Source of the DNA: Branchiostoma belcheri | Taxonomy: Eukaryota; Chordata; Leptocardii; Amphioxiformes; Branchiostomatidae | NCBI RefSeq assembly: GCF_001625305.1 | Contig: NW_017803918.1 | Span: 66,367 to 130,366 of the forward strand | Direction: 5' to 3' | Length of the DNA: 64,000 bases | Made by a program: the position numbers and the translations under genes | The notes under the pieces: model-generated | Seen by the model: the letters and a program-made list of their open reading frames with translations, nothing else | What the model was told of the DNA's origin: nothing | The model's database searches: none | Part shown: positions 32,183 to 43,265 of the stretch, piece by piece | Position numbering within the stretch: the stretch's first letter is position 1 | Layout of the letters: every line of letters starts with the position of its first letter

Positions 32183-33237
32183 GGTAGTTTTAGTCCAGTC
32201 AAAGATGGAAGGTACAGCTCCAGCCTTCAGCTTCCTAAGGCCAATGAGTGTCCGGGTGAAGTCTTCTGCTGGAAAGTGGGCTGAGCACACTCGTGTACTA
32301 TCAGACAACTAAAATGATGAAGGGAAACATACATTTTGCTTTAACGATAATGCTTTATTGTGATTACCTATGTGTGTGTATTACACACTTCTCAGGGTTT
32401 TGTTCTCTCTTTTTTTAAACATCCAATAATATATTGTAACCTTGTTAGCAGCTGATAATTGGTAAAAGTATAAACAACATGTAAATTTATATACATCAGA
32501 TTATGTACATCATGTAAATTTGAGGCAACCTTGGATTTTAGCACACTTCATTCCATGATCTTAGCTTTCATTTTCCACACAGAACGTCAGCTCTTGAAAA
32601 ATAAATGGTTGTGCCGAATAAACACAGTTTTAAAGCATAAGTTTTTTTTGCATTTATTTGCTTCAAGTCAACCGATTACATAGTGCATGTACGTAAGATA
32701 CTTAAAACATGGAAGTACAACATCGAATCAAGGTGCGCCCCCCACCCCCTACACGAACGCTAGCGACAAGTAAACATTCCGATCATTTTCCACACAGAAA
32801 ACAGCGACAACAAACCAAGATAACCACAGTTTTAAAGCAAAAGTCCTTTGCATTTACTTACTTTAAGTCAACCTATTGCATAGTGCATGTAAGGTACGGA
32901 AAACATGGAAGTACAACATCGAATCAAGGTGCGCCCCCCACCCCCTACACGAACGCTAGCTACAAGTAAACAATCCGAGCGTTCACATACCTGGAAATCT
33001 TTACCGATATCACGCCTTATCTTCACAATCCAAGCTTTGCGTTGCGTACTATCTTTTGGAAACCGATGAAAACTCAGTTTTTTCTCTGGATCGTAACGAG
33101 AATCGTTTGTGCAACTCGGCACACAACAGTGGAATTTCCCCATTGTGTTCGGCCGAGGTCTGGTATGCGTCTAATACGCTTGCCCACCCGGCCTCGTTTT
33201 CGATCCAAGATGGCGGCGGCGTGAATAGGGAGTATGA
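32177..33237 (-). mobile_element. Second, partial copy of the YqaJ/THAP transposon (right end only)
   Basis: THAP exon 1 (32991-33143) codes for the same 51 residues as copy 1. THAP exon 2 (32177-32308) differs from copy 1 by an A-to-V change near its end and is cut at ACCACTAAG, where it runs into the inverted-repeat element at 30949-32182. The 57 bp terminal repeat closes the copy at 33237, and the flank beyond differs from copy 1 after GGGAGTAT. The intron contains a tandem duplication of about 200 bp that copy 1 has collapsed to one unit. The YqaJ gene and the left end are absent. Confidence 0.82.
32570..32970. repeat. About 200 bp tandem duplication in the THAP intron
   Basis: Two units, offset by 196-217 bp, share ACATGGAAGTACAACATCGA, GTGCGCCCCCCACCCCCTAC and CGAACGCTAGC. 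The homologous intron at 20640-20890 retains one unit with a fused junction at ATGTACACGAACGC. Confidence 0.75.
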
Positions 33238-33860
33238 TTTAGGTGTTCAAAAACTTGTTTTTCCCGAGAATTATTGTAGAGTGGAACTTGTTGCTACCAA
33301 ATAAATAGGGGCATTGTCACTAGATACTTTAAGGCAATGATAGAAATTAGATGTGCAGAGGTTAGGCTTATTAGGTTGTTTGGTGTAATGTAACCAGCTG
33401 CCGCCGCGCCGCGTGCCTGTAAAGCTGGTGTGTTACACCAAAGGGCGGCTATACCAGCTATACAGATACAGACTTCCCCCTGTACTGCTACATTGTCGTG
33501 GAGGGAAGTCTTGGGAACCCTGATAATCCCTTGGGCTATACTGGCTGGGGATTACAGTCCCTGGCAGGTTTAACCATGCCGGCCAGGCTGCGGGGAGAGG
33601 TCAGACCAAAGGCAGTACACAACGGAGGGGGGACCCGTAGGCAGTCGCTGGTGCGGAGTGATCCACGGCCAACTTCTGGCACCCCCTGCAGCTCTAGGGA
33701 TGTTCCGGACGTATAGACCATGTCTCTCCTTTGGAGCGAGTCCTTAGAGTCGACAGGGAGGTGGTGCGCTATGGGCAAGGCACCACTTCATAACATGCCC
33801 CGCCGGCACAGCAGAGGTCCGTTAAGGGTGCACACCCCAGTCCAAGCTTATTTTGGAGTA
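33238..33860 (+). pseudogene. 3' end of a LINE: last codons and GC-rich 3' UTR
   Basis: Directly after the transposon end the plus strand reads FFPRIIVEWNLL, matching the F-P-R-(T/I)-(I/V)-x-x-W-N-x-L-P signature near the C-terminus of many CR1/L2-type reverse transcriptases. It decays into stops within 30 codons. GC-rich sequence follows (about 33390-33850) with no coding support, consistent with a LINE 3' UTR. The transposon therefore inserted into, or recombined with, a LINE. Confidence 0.6.
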
Positions 33861-36298
33861 AGGGATATTTGGTGGCCGTTCTGTGCCTAGTTACTTAGTG
33901 TAAAATTAAGGTACTGGATAAAGTTCGACCCCTATAGGCTGTTTTGGATATGTTTTTGTCGGCAAATCTTCGCTTCCGAGTATCACTCCGAGGCGGCAAA
34001 CAGTGAAGCGTCCCCAGCGGCTTTGTCGATGACCTCACCGATATGGGCGCTCGACATACCTCAGGAAATCCATTATTGTGAGAATATCAGTACTAGAGTA
34101 CTTTTTTTTTAATCGGATATATCAGAGACTACGTTACATGTTTCCTTTCTATATAGATGTGGTATGCGGGAAATTTTTTTCTTAAGGTGCGGCGTCAATG
34201 AAAAACGTCTCTTAACTATAGGTTTCAATGGGGACGAGAAACTGGGGTGTGCCCCCGGCCCCTTAATCTCAGCGGGAACTGGCAGATACGGGTTATAAGT
34301 TCTCCTATATTGGCGTAAGGGAGGACGCCACGGACCGCTTTTTGACGGAGGGAGTGGCTGTTTAGCTGCATAGGAACGACTACCGCCCGCCAAAGCCTGG
34401 CAGTCCCAGGCCAGTAAGGTGTCGTCCCGTCACGTCTGCCTCACAGGGTGCATGAGGATAGACCAAAAGTGGAAAGGCAGATGTAAGGCTGTACCCGATA
34501 CAAAAAACAGAAAGAACTAAACAGGCCGACATTTGCTCGGGAGCAAACGCAGCAGATGGCTTCACCATATCCCCATACCAAAATGGACCTATTCCCCTCC
34601 CACACAAATTAATTGTTATTATTAATTTCATTCATTACTATTATTATATTACTTATAATTAATTATATTAATTGTTATTGATATAATAATTGTTATATAT
34701 GGCAGTTATGTAATTGAGAACAAAGATGCAAGAACAAGCACTTTGAATCTCGACAGCTTTACTTACAAAATTTCACATCACTCTTATCTCACAATTTTAT
34801 TGCAGGTATGCAAATACTAAGAATGGTTAAATTTGATCCAGTTCGAAGGTCTAATTGCAAAGAAAAGGAAACTATACATGACTATATAACGATATATTGA
34901 TACTATACATACACACAAATTGAACTATACATTAATTAGATACACTGTGACACTATACATATATATTGAATAAGATGTACAACAGCGTAAACTTCAACGT
35001 AATTACGGCAGAGTCAAAACGCACTCACGGCTCAATTACGATCGTGCTTACGCCGTGTTTACGTATTGGTTCGGCACAAGATTCGGTACCGGCAGCTCAT
35101 TATAGCTAATCAAGTCGGCAATGAGCCGGCGTGGCCTTTGGAGCTCCAAAGCAACAGACACAGTGCTCGTGCCGGCTCAGAGTCATGTTGGGATCGGGAA
35201 CGAGTAGCGCTCTCTTCAACGTAAACATAATACAAATAAAGAATGTCAATACTCTATTTTTGTGCAAATATTGCAATTTGTTTTTACTTACAGTCTGCAC
35301 TTTGAAATGAGAAACTTGTACGTTGGAGCAATAGGTTGGAGTCATGCATGTCAAAGTCAAAGCTGATTTCAAAGCGGCGCTGAGGTAATTGACCCTAAGA
35401 ATATTTTGTAACGCAGTTTGGGTGCCGACATGCAAGCACGTTCATGCTCCTAGCAAAGTTTTGAAATACTCAGATTCGTGCTACAAAGAAATTTAGACAA
35501 AGGCAGCTAGACAAAGAGGAGATTGATAATAATCAGAGTATGAGACATGCTTGTTTAAGTTTAATTGACAAGTACAATATAAGGATTTTCCAGCGTTGTT
35601 ATTTTCCCCTATCTTGCCGACTTGAACACTTTGATTGTCAAGTCTTGTCATTTTTTCCGTCTCCCCGATGGCGAAAGAAAGTCTGGATGCGAAACTTACA
35701 GAAATGTATATACGTATATACCAATTTACAGCGCTTTCTTGGCGACGGACAGACTTGTAAAATTGATATTTCCTGACGTTTTTTGATATCGAAAAAAAAC
35801 CTATGTCTTCAACATGTAAAAAATGGTATCAAAGAACTGCAATTTCTTTGATTCCAAGAACTCATCACATAACGTTACTGGTGAAAACACCATTTTCATA
35901 ATACAATTTTTTATGTATCTAAAAAAATATTTTATAGCAGAAAAAATGTTTCGTCGCAATCGTGATTAATTTTTGTCACGCCCCTTTTTGTAACTATGTC
36001 TAATTCCACTTAATCATCGGCAAAAACTCACACAATCACGATAAATACGCCTACCTATATGTAGATCCCAGAGCCAAGGTCGAACTCATATTTTCAAAAA
36101 TTATCTTAATGTCCATGCGGTTACGTGATGACCTGGTAACAGGTTTGACAAAAATATTTTCCAAAGCTGGGCGAGTTTGGGCGGGGCCGCTGTGTCGGCC
36201 GACCGAAAAAGCGTGGGAAACTCGCCCTGCTTCATGTCAGATCTCTGACACGTGGTGCCGGCTTGTCTGAACGTTGCAAACATGTACTGGCAGGGTGT
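33861..36298. other. Non-coding sequence
   Basis: No gene supported. Very AT-rich between 34610 and 34700 and again at 34880-34980. Open frames near 35540-35776 and 34109-34393 lack domains. Confidence 0.4.
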
Positions 36299-36398
36299 GA
36301 CGTAAAATAAGAAAAAAAAAGGAAAAAATTCGGCAGCACGTTTTTTTGACGTAAAATATGACAAAATAAAAGGAAAATATCGGCAGCACGTTTTTTTA
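36299..36398. repeat. 50 bp tandem duplication
   Basis: Two adjacent copies of a unit containing GACGTAAAATA, an A-rich run and TCGGCAGCACGTTTTTTT. Confidence 0.7.
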
Positions 36399-36910
36399 AA
36401 TAGTTTATTATTTAAAAAGTACACAACAATCTTGTTCATTCCATCTCTCTCAACTACGAAAGGTCATGCGTTTCTGCAAGTCTGTGTATGGGCAGATTCG
36501 GCACCGCAAAGGGCGGGGGCCTGGTCAAACGTACCTCCCGGTAATGAGCAACCTGCCCGACTCGTGGTACAGAATTTCAGCTTAGATTTTCTCGCGCGTT
36601 ACCCTCCAACCGCTTGTTGGGGGCGTGCCGTTTGGGAACAAGTTGAAGACATCGTCTGTATTTTGTTGGGTAAATTGCGGCGTACGAACTTGAATTATTA
36701 TTTTTAAGGTCTAACACGGTATGTACACGGAAGTATCTGGCCGGGAAAAATATAATTTTCTATATAACTTGTTTTGACCGGTAGTTGTATTTAAATTGGC
36801 CGGACTTCCACGATATATTTGCACCTTTGTATGTTTTAAACAAAATCATTATCTGTAATAAACATACGACAGGATGATCTCGGTGCGCCAGGATTTTTGC
36901 TTCCGCGTTG

Positions 36911-36933
36911 GGAGCACCGGCCACCGGTGCTCC
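36911..36933. repeat. Perfect GC-rich hairpin
   Basis: GGAGCACCGG, a CCA loop, then CCGGTGCTCC. No gene is adjacent (36400-37320 shows nothing else supported). Confidence 0.7.
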
Positions 36934-37324
36934 TATAGTCTATTTTTACCAAGGACGTTGCGCTTGCCACGGCATTGATAAAGTCAAGGTTTAATAATTT
37001 GTTCAAATACAGTCAATTTCTTTCAGTTGCAAAATACATGGATTTAGTTTATTTCCAACTGAAAGGGAATTAGCAGATTATTTTTCTGTGTGACGTTACC
37101 GTCATTTTTATACGTAAATCCCACAAGATCGGCTTGCGATGTACGTCTTTTCTTGAGTATCCGTTGCAGTCCCTTCTTGAAGATTCCGTGTACAGGGTGG
37201 CTGAAAATGAACATTCTGCATATTCCTGGCTTTTCCAGTATTTGCTCCCCCCCACGCCCGGAACGTAGTTTCGTCATGCTTACGATCGTAATTTCGCCGT
37301 GCTTACGATTACGCAGATCGTAAT

Positions 37325-37980
37325 TTAACCCTATTCAAACTGGGCTTTACAGGGCATGCTCAGACGGAGGGGGGGGGGGGCTTTTAAAGCCCGCCCCCTG
37401 TAACTCAAAAACTACTTATCGTAGGGCCACCAAATTTTCAGAGAATGGTGTAGTAATAAAATTAATTCTTTACAGCAACTTTTGGGTAATTTTGACGTCT
37501 AATGACGTCATCATTACGTCATTGATGACATTAAACGACGTCATAAATGACGTCATGCATAATTAAGCCGTCGGCCATCTTGGATCGGAAATCTTGAATT
37601 TTGAAAATTGCATTTTTTTTCAAGATAAAGCCTCCAAACGTAACGCAAATGGACTAAAGATGTTCATATGAACGTTTCATGTGAAAAAAATACGGAGTTG
37701 AGACGAAAAATTAGTGAAAAAACATGGTTACACATGAGCTAACTATATGGTCCGCCATCTTGAATTTTGAACGATGACGTCAGTAAATATAGCATAAATT
37801 ATGAATATTTAGAGACATAAATGATAAAAAATTATATGATATATTATTAATGGTAAAAGGAAGTGTAATTAAACATAGAACCTAGAAAATTTTAATTTTT
37901 GAACCAAACTTACATTTTTTCAAAAAATGCCTGTCAGAAACCTGTTGCCATGGCAACACGAAATATCAAGAAACTAGAGT
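37325..37980 (+). repeat. G-tract-headed repeat, copy 2, CRE-rich
   Basis: Head TTAACCCTATTCAAAC, then a run of about 13 G and CTTTTAAAGCCC. Several TGACGTCA or near-TGACGTCA sites follow at 37495-37560. The tail holds CAAAAAATGCCTGTCA and the palindrome GTTGCCATGGCAAC (37944-37957), both shared in inverse order with copy 1. Confidence 0.55.
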
Positions 37981-37984
37981 TCGG

Positions 37985-39140
37985 CGAGCTCATACCTCCA
38001 TGAAATGTTAAGCGTTTTGCAAATTTATGTATGGTAATGACCACCTGTAAATGGTTTACAATCCAGCTCATTAGCAAAATTCTAACGCAAAATATTCATA
38101 TACACATGTAACCCCTACCTAGTGACATGCAATACTGGTGAAATCCTTATCATTTGGCATGGACAAGGTATGATATTGTTGGTTATATACAACCTAGAAA
38201 ATAATTTTCAGGTCTCATGCACAAAAGAATTCCACGACCTCACACCTTCACCAAATTATTAACCATTCAAACTGACTAATTATAGATTTTTCACGGTGAT
38301 TATGCAAATTATTAGAGCATAATTTGCATGGTTTATATCAGTCAGTTCATCATATTCTCCGCCTAATGACGACCTTATGTTAAGAAATAAGGCTATTCTA
38401 GTATTTCCTTGTAAATTATGCAAATGAGGTCCTGATTTGAATAAATTATGTTCAGTGCTGTTCACATTAAATGAACTTCCAAATATGGCAAGTATCAAAT
38501 CCCCAGCAGTTTCCACTATGAAATTGTAGCAATTTGTCAATAATTATGCAAATTAGGTCTTCATTTACATATTCTATATCTGCCAATGTTCCTCTCTTTC
38601 TCAATTACACATGTCACAAGTGTTTCATAGCCCTATTATCGATCAAAACGAATTTTTAGAAGTTCCTCATTAATTATTAGATCCCAATTTGCATAATTGT
38701 AATTTCATTATGTCAAGCATCAATCAAGCTACCTACATACTAAAACTCACGATGATACGTCAACCGGTTCTTCAATTATCGTCTCTCGGAGATTTTCAAA
38801 CAAACCGTCCTGCAGTTCCAGAACAAGCCGCTAGGGGGCCCAAACTTACGTGGCTTCTTCCCGAGCACAAGAGCTACTCACCACCCAAAATCAATGACCC
38901 TAGCATGCCCGGATCGCGAGATATCAAAACCGGAAGTTTTGCTGCAGTACCAAGGGAAGCCGCAAGGGGGTCCAAAATCTTATCGTTTCCAGTTTTCGTC
39001 AGACCCTACCAATGTACCAAGTATGAAACCAATCCATTTAGCCGTTCTTGAGTTATCTTGTTGACGAACAGAATGACTGATTGACAGACAGACAAACGCA
39101 ACTGAAAATATAACCTCCATGACTATTTCATGGAGGTAAT
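37985..39140 (-). repeat. Hairpin-ended repeat, copy 1
   Basis: One end is CTCATACCTCCATGAAAT at 37985; the other is a hairpin, ACCTCCATGA-CTATT-TCATGGAGGT (39112-39136). A core at 38740-39110 matches the reverse complement of 52470-52800, including GCTAGGGTCATGAAATTTTG-like, TATCTCGCGAT and AACAAGATAACTCAAGAACG-like text. The AT-rich part carries repeated ATTATGCAAAT/ATTTGCATAAT motifs. Non-coding. Confidence 0.75.
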
Positions 39141-39224
39141 TATCTTTTTAATATGAAATTGTTGCCAGACATATTTTATGAAAAGTCACCAAATTTGACG
39201 CTTCTAGCGTAAGCCGTTCAGGCG

Positions 39225-39287
39225 CCATCTGAGATTAAATTTGGCGCTGGCCTCAAAAGCACCCCCCCCCCGTTTGAATAGTGTTAA
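39225..39287 (-). repeat. G-tract-headed repeat, copy 3 (head only)
   Basis: On minus: TTAACACTATTCAAAC, a G run, then TGCTTTTGAGGCC. It matches the heads at 1770 and 37325. Confidence 0.55.
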
Positions 39288-39431
39288 GTCACTTTTTACG
39301 CTGTTGGTACTGTACATGACTTGTTTAATATTTATGTATAGTGTTATAGTAACAATCAACGCAGTAACATGCTTTTTTTTCTGGTTTGTCCTTATATTCA
39401 GTACCTTCCGAGACACATTGCACACGACCTA

Positions 39432-39975
39432 CGTGAGCACCCCGGCAGAACGTACTGCGCCTGCGCAAAACCCTGATTTTTCACGTTTTTCCTTTGGTGT
39501 TTGGTCAACGTTGCATCAGAAATTTGCCTGTTGCAGAGGATATCTTGTCCTACACAACATTTGAAAACTACATACGGGCTGTCAACCTTATATGCTCTGA
39601 TACAACCTTTTATATCATACCCGGGCCGTGATAACCTTCGATAACGGTGTTCCGGACCGGGCCATACTTTACGGTACGGCCCGGGCTTCCATAGAATAAT
39701 TCAAACGCATTTCGCGTGCGCCGAGTGTGCCGTTTTCGAACATTCGAACACAGGATTCTGGCGTTGGAATTGATGTCGTTACACTTTTTTGTTTAGGTAC
39801 ACGAAATTTTGGCACATTTCGCATTGAAATGCGATCCGACCCGCGGTCGGGCTGGTACCTCGGGCGATACGGAATACCCCGTGTTGTATTCTATATATAT
39901 GAGACATTCTACCGAATTGCTATGCAGAATACATTACGGATTACATTACGTTCTGCCGGTGTGCTACTTACGTAG
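39432..39975. mobile_element. Small inverted-repeat element (MITE-like)
   Basis: The left end has GAGCACCCCGGCAGAACGTA; the right end, reversed, has AGCACACCGGCAGAACGTAA. TACGT flanks both sides and may be a target duplication. The centre holds an inverted pair ACCCGGGCCGT / ACGGCCCGGG (about 39618 and 39674). A related fragment with CGGCAGAACGT occurs near 51203. Non-coding. Confidence 0.5.
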
Positions 39976-40465
39976 AACGTGACCCCAGGTAACCCGAAAT
40001 GGAGCGCGTGTTCGATACCAACGGCAGATGGAACAAGCCATTCTTTAGGTCGAACGGAACGGGTATGGGACTTTTGGTCCTTTTTTGGTGAAAATAGCCA
40101 TTAAAGTCCCCCAAATGAGTAATGTGGAAGTGGTGTACGCCAAATATGTGACTGCTAATTTGTAGGCAAATGTTCAAGGTACCCTTATACCGAAATACAC
40201 GGATGTTGGCAGCTTTCCTCTCCTAAACACAAATAAGAGCATATAGCTTAGTTTTTAATTCTAAAGCACAGATCAAAGACTCATGAAATGATAGGTGAAT
40301 AATTTGCTAGTACTTTGTTAAATGTAAAGGCACTTAATTGCTTATGTGCATGTATAAAGCCATTTTGCTTTTGTTCTCCTGTAGGGACTTTATCTCGTCT
40401 ATAGATCTTCCAGCCTATTAAGGAAGTTTTCCTTAGCCTGATCATTGTCATCCTCATCATGATCT

Positions 40466-41082
40466 TCAGTCATGTACATGGCCCAACGCTAATTCACTTT
40501 CTCTTTCATCAATCTCGTCCTGCAGGTCTGCCGCCTTCTGCTCCTCTGCCCGTGCAGCATCTACCGCATCCACGTAGGGCTCCAGTCCATGCAGGCGGTA
40601 GTCATGCAATACCTGGGCCCTGTCTGTGTCGGTGTCCTCCAGGAAGCCGTTTGTCAGGGTTGTAGCCAGAATCATGTCCAATTCCGGGAGATCACTCTCC
40701 AGCATTTTGAACATCTTCTGGTACAACCCTACACTGATGTGCAATCCCGGAATACACACCTGCATATGAAAAAGGTAAGCCTTTCAGTAGGACTTGTAAC
40801 ATGACAATATATCATATAACAACATATATACATGTATAAGTATTTTGTATTGTACATGCTCAGTCTTGTTTCTCACCTGGTCAATGGGGATGTCATTGAG
40901 AGGCCTAGCAATGACGTTGATGTAGTTGTTTGCCTTCTTAATATTCCCTTTCCCCTCTGCCTGGAACCTCTCAAAGTCTGCTGTGATCGTAGCCAGGGTC
41001 CGTAAGGGAGTTGTTTGTCTACTGTCTGGGGGTAGCCGCATGTTCTTCTGGTCCACCTCACACCACAAAAAAGAGCGCACAC
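40466..41082 (-). CDS. Two 3'-terminal exons of an unrecognised protein
   Basis: The first exon in the transcript, 40877-41082, reads SFLWCEVDQKNMRLPPD, TPLRTLATITADFERFQ and PLNDIPIDQ. The second, 40466-40759, continues in phase 0 with VCIPGLHISVGLYQKMFKML and an acidic coiled-coil tail (DAARAEEQKAADLQDEIDER) to TGA. Both have clean GT/AG sites and no stops, so constraint is likely or decay recent. Proteins with a similar PLDQVC-PPGLHI-type motif recur, as far as I remember, in invertebrate genomes as multi-copy, mobile-element-like families; I cannot name the family. Upstream exons were not found between 41110 and 42130. Confidence 0.6.
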
Positions 41083-41141
41083 CTGTTTGGACAAGAGTTT
41101 TATTATGTTAACCGAAGGAAAACATATTGTTTTTGCTCAGT

Positions 41142-41166
41142 TTCCTCTTCTTCTTCTTCTTCTTCC
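41142..41166. repeat. CTT microsatellite
   Basis: About seven CTT units; a short TAGG repeat follows at about 41240-41256. Confidence 0.85.
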
Positions 41167-41299
41167 GTTCCAAACACCTAAAAACATCGATATTTCCGTA
41201 ACTGCTGCTTGTAAAATCTTGTAAAAAGCTCAGCAAGGTAGTAGGTAGGTAGGTAAGACATTGAACCTTGGTCATTTTGTCCGATAGAGATGTCAAAAA

Positions 41300-42131
41300 G
41301 TGCTTTTATTGAGGAAAAATGGGAGAAAAAAGTTGCATTTTAAGCCCCAAATCGAACTTTAGAATTTTAGAACAACATTCGAGAGTTCGACGGCCGCGGG
41401 TCAATGACCGCGCAGCTTTGCAACACGCCCTGGGCCCAGCGGGGGGGGGGGTGTTCGAACCGGGTTCGACACTGCTCAAAAATCGGAACATCCGGACGTT
41501 TCCGGACCTGTACATGTCCCGTGAAATTTGGCGTGCCCGGGTGTGTCCGGATGTGTGCAGGAAATGTCGGCCACGGCGTGTGCGGGTCTGTGATTCCTCC
41601 GGACACCTAGTAATTAGTCGTGTGTACGGGAATATGCGGGCCTGCACACGTCACACGTCGCAAGTACTGCCAAACAATAAGGGGTCACCATACATGTAGA
41701 TCGTTTCGCAAATGCGTAAATTGAGAGGTGCACATGTGTTTTCAAAGCCGGTAAGAAGAACGGGCAAAATGCTGGTTAGAAAACAATATTATTTTCACTC
41801 CCGAAATCTACCTAAACATGAGTTCGTTCCATGAACCGAATTACTACCTAAAAACGTTGTAGGTAACAGGCAACGCAACACAAAGACAAAACATCTAGAT
41901 TGGATGGATATCCCATCATGCAATGGTCCAATATGGCCGTCTTCTAAATCTCTCGTAATTTCGTACCTTCGAAAATCATTTGTTTGCGACGTTTTTAGCA
42001 ATTTTTTACACTGTTGCTCCTTCTATCGACTCTTGGTGATACAAAGGACATTGTGACTTCACCTCGTGCACTGTTTTCACCTAGAAACTGTAGAGACGAC
42101 GTCTTCCAGACTCAGTCAATGACGTTCCAAC
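41300..42131. other. GC-rich stretch, then probable 5' UTR of the L1-type element
   Basis: 41395-41600 is GC-rich with open frames on both strands, none with a domain. 41800-42131 probably holds the 5' UTR/promoter of the LINE whose ORF1 starts at 42132. Confidence 0.35.
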
Positions 42132-43196
42132 ATGGCGCCACGCAACCCCCCTCCCCACGAACAGAGACAGGAGGAATCCGGGAGAGTGGAACCTGTGTTT
42201 GTGCAGACCTCAGACATCGCCATAAACACCGAGGATGCACCACTCAGCTGTCTTGAAATCTGCCTAGCTGCTGAGGATGTATCCGGCCCCATTTCGATCA
42301 TAGGAGCACAACCGCAAGGAAGAGGAAATGCCTTTTGGCGGCTATATCCACAAACCGTCGGTGCACGCCTGACTCTTCTTCAAGCCGGCGCAATCACGCT
42401 ACGAGGACAAGAGGCAAGCCTGCTCGATAAAAACCCCTACGTTGTACGACCAGACACAGCATCGACGAGAGTTGTAGTGAGTAACATACCGTTGTCTTAC
42501 GATAACAAAGAAATAGCTAAAACACTACGCTCACGTGGCTACAAGCTCACAAGTCGGGTCATCGACGAAAGGGCAAGAAACAAGGACGGCAAGTTAACAC
42601 GTTTCCTAACAGGGAGAAGATTCCTGTACATAGAGAAACCCTCTACCCCTTTACCACGAAGGATGTCCGTAGGACTTTTCCAGGCCGAATTCTATCACAG
42701 GGAACAGAAAGAAGCCAGCCAAACGCAGAGACTCACATGCAGCAACTGTCTTGAAACGGGGCATCACAAGAGTGTATGCGACAAACCTGTTGTATGTGTT
42801 CAGTGCAAAAAACCTGGACATAAGCGTGGTGATCCTGCTTGCAACCTTGGCATGGACTCTGAAGATGAGCAGTCGGATGGGAACAGCTGTGTCAGCGACG
42901 AGCAGGACAGAGAGACATCTCCTGACAGCGAAGAACCAACAGCTCCACCAAGCATCGTGCAACACAACACAAGAAGCAGAAGCAAGAGTCACAGCCACAA
43001 GAACAATGATGAACACAAAAAGCAAAAAAAGACTGATGACACCACAAATGACAAGCCTACAGAAATGTGTGAGCTATCAGACTCTACACAGCCCACACTA
43101 GAAAACTGGCTTAAGGAGCAGAGACAATCCTATAGTAAACAGAAGCAGGGTACAAAAGGAAGCAGTAAGTCACGAAAAAAACCTACTTGTACCTAG
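42132..43196 (+). CDS. L1/Tx1-type LINE ORF1 protein (zinc-knuckle nucleic-acid binding)
   Basis: An intact 354-residue ORF. The N-terminal region is uncharacterised. The middle (residues about 115-195) looks like an RRM-type fold (TRVVVSNIPLSYDNKEIAKT, RFLYIE). Two zinc knuckles follow, CSNCLETGHHKSVC (C-x2-C-x4-H-x4-C) and CVQCKKPGHKRGDPAC (longer last spacing). The C-terminus is a Ser/Lys/Asp-rich low-complexity tail. Such proteins bind element RNA in the retrotransposition particle. ATG at 42132 has a good context (AACATGG). ORF2 starts 70 bp downstream, the usual L1 layout. No stop or frameshift, so the copy is young compared with other LINEs here. Confidence 0.85.
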   Translation: MAPRNPPPHEQRQEESGRVEPVFVQTSDIAINTEDAPLSCLEICLAAEDVSGPISIIGAQPQGRGNAFWRLYPQTVGARLTLLQAGAITLRGQEASLLDKNPYVVRPDTASTRVVVSNIPLSYDNKEIAKTLRSRGYKLTSRVIDERARNKDGKLTRFLTGRRFLYIEKPSTPLPRRMSVGLFQAEFYHREQKEASQTQRLTCSNCLETGHHKSVCDKPVVCVQCKKPGHKRGDPACNLGMDSEDEQSDGNSCVSDEQDRETSPDSEEPTAPPSIVQHNTRSRSKSHSHKNNDEHKKQKKTDDTTNDKPTEMCELSDSTQPTLENWLKEQRQSYSKQKQGTKGSSKSRKKPTCT

Positions 43197-43265
43197 GTGT
43201 GCATTGTGTATGCCAAATGTCAGGTAACTTTCTCTTCAATAATGTTCATCCAACTCTCTTGAAAG

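Noticed and set aside
36101-36707. Opposed open frames around 36.1-36.7 kb
   Set aside because: No domain, no splice support, and they overlap a tandem duplication.
41455-41480. GTTCGAACCGGGTTCGAC resembling a tRNA T-arm
   Set aside because: No acceptor stem, D-arm or B/A box spacing around it; no tRNA could be folded.
41319-41699. Open frames on both strands in a GC-rich patch
   Set aside because: High GC lowers stop frequency; Arg/Pro/Gly-rich text with no domain or splice site.
42651-43025. Minus-strand open frame within the L1-type ORF1
   Set aside because: Antisense of the zinc-knuckle protein; no independent support.
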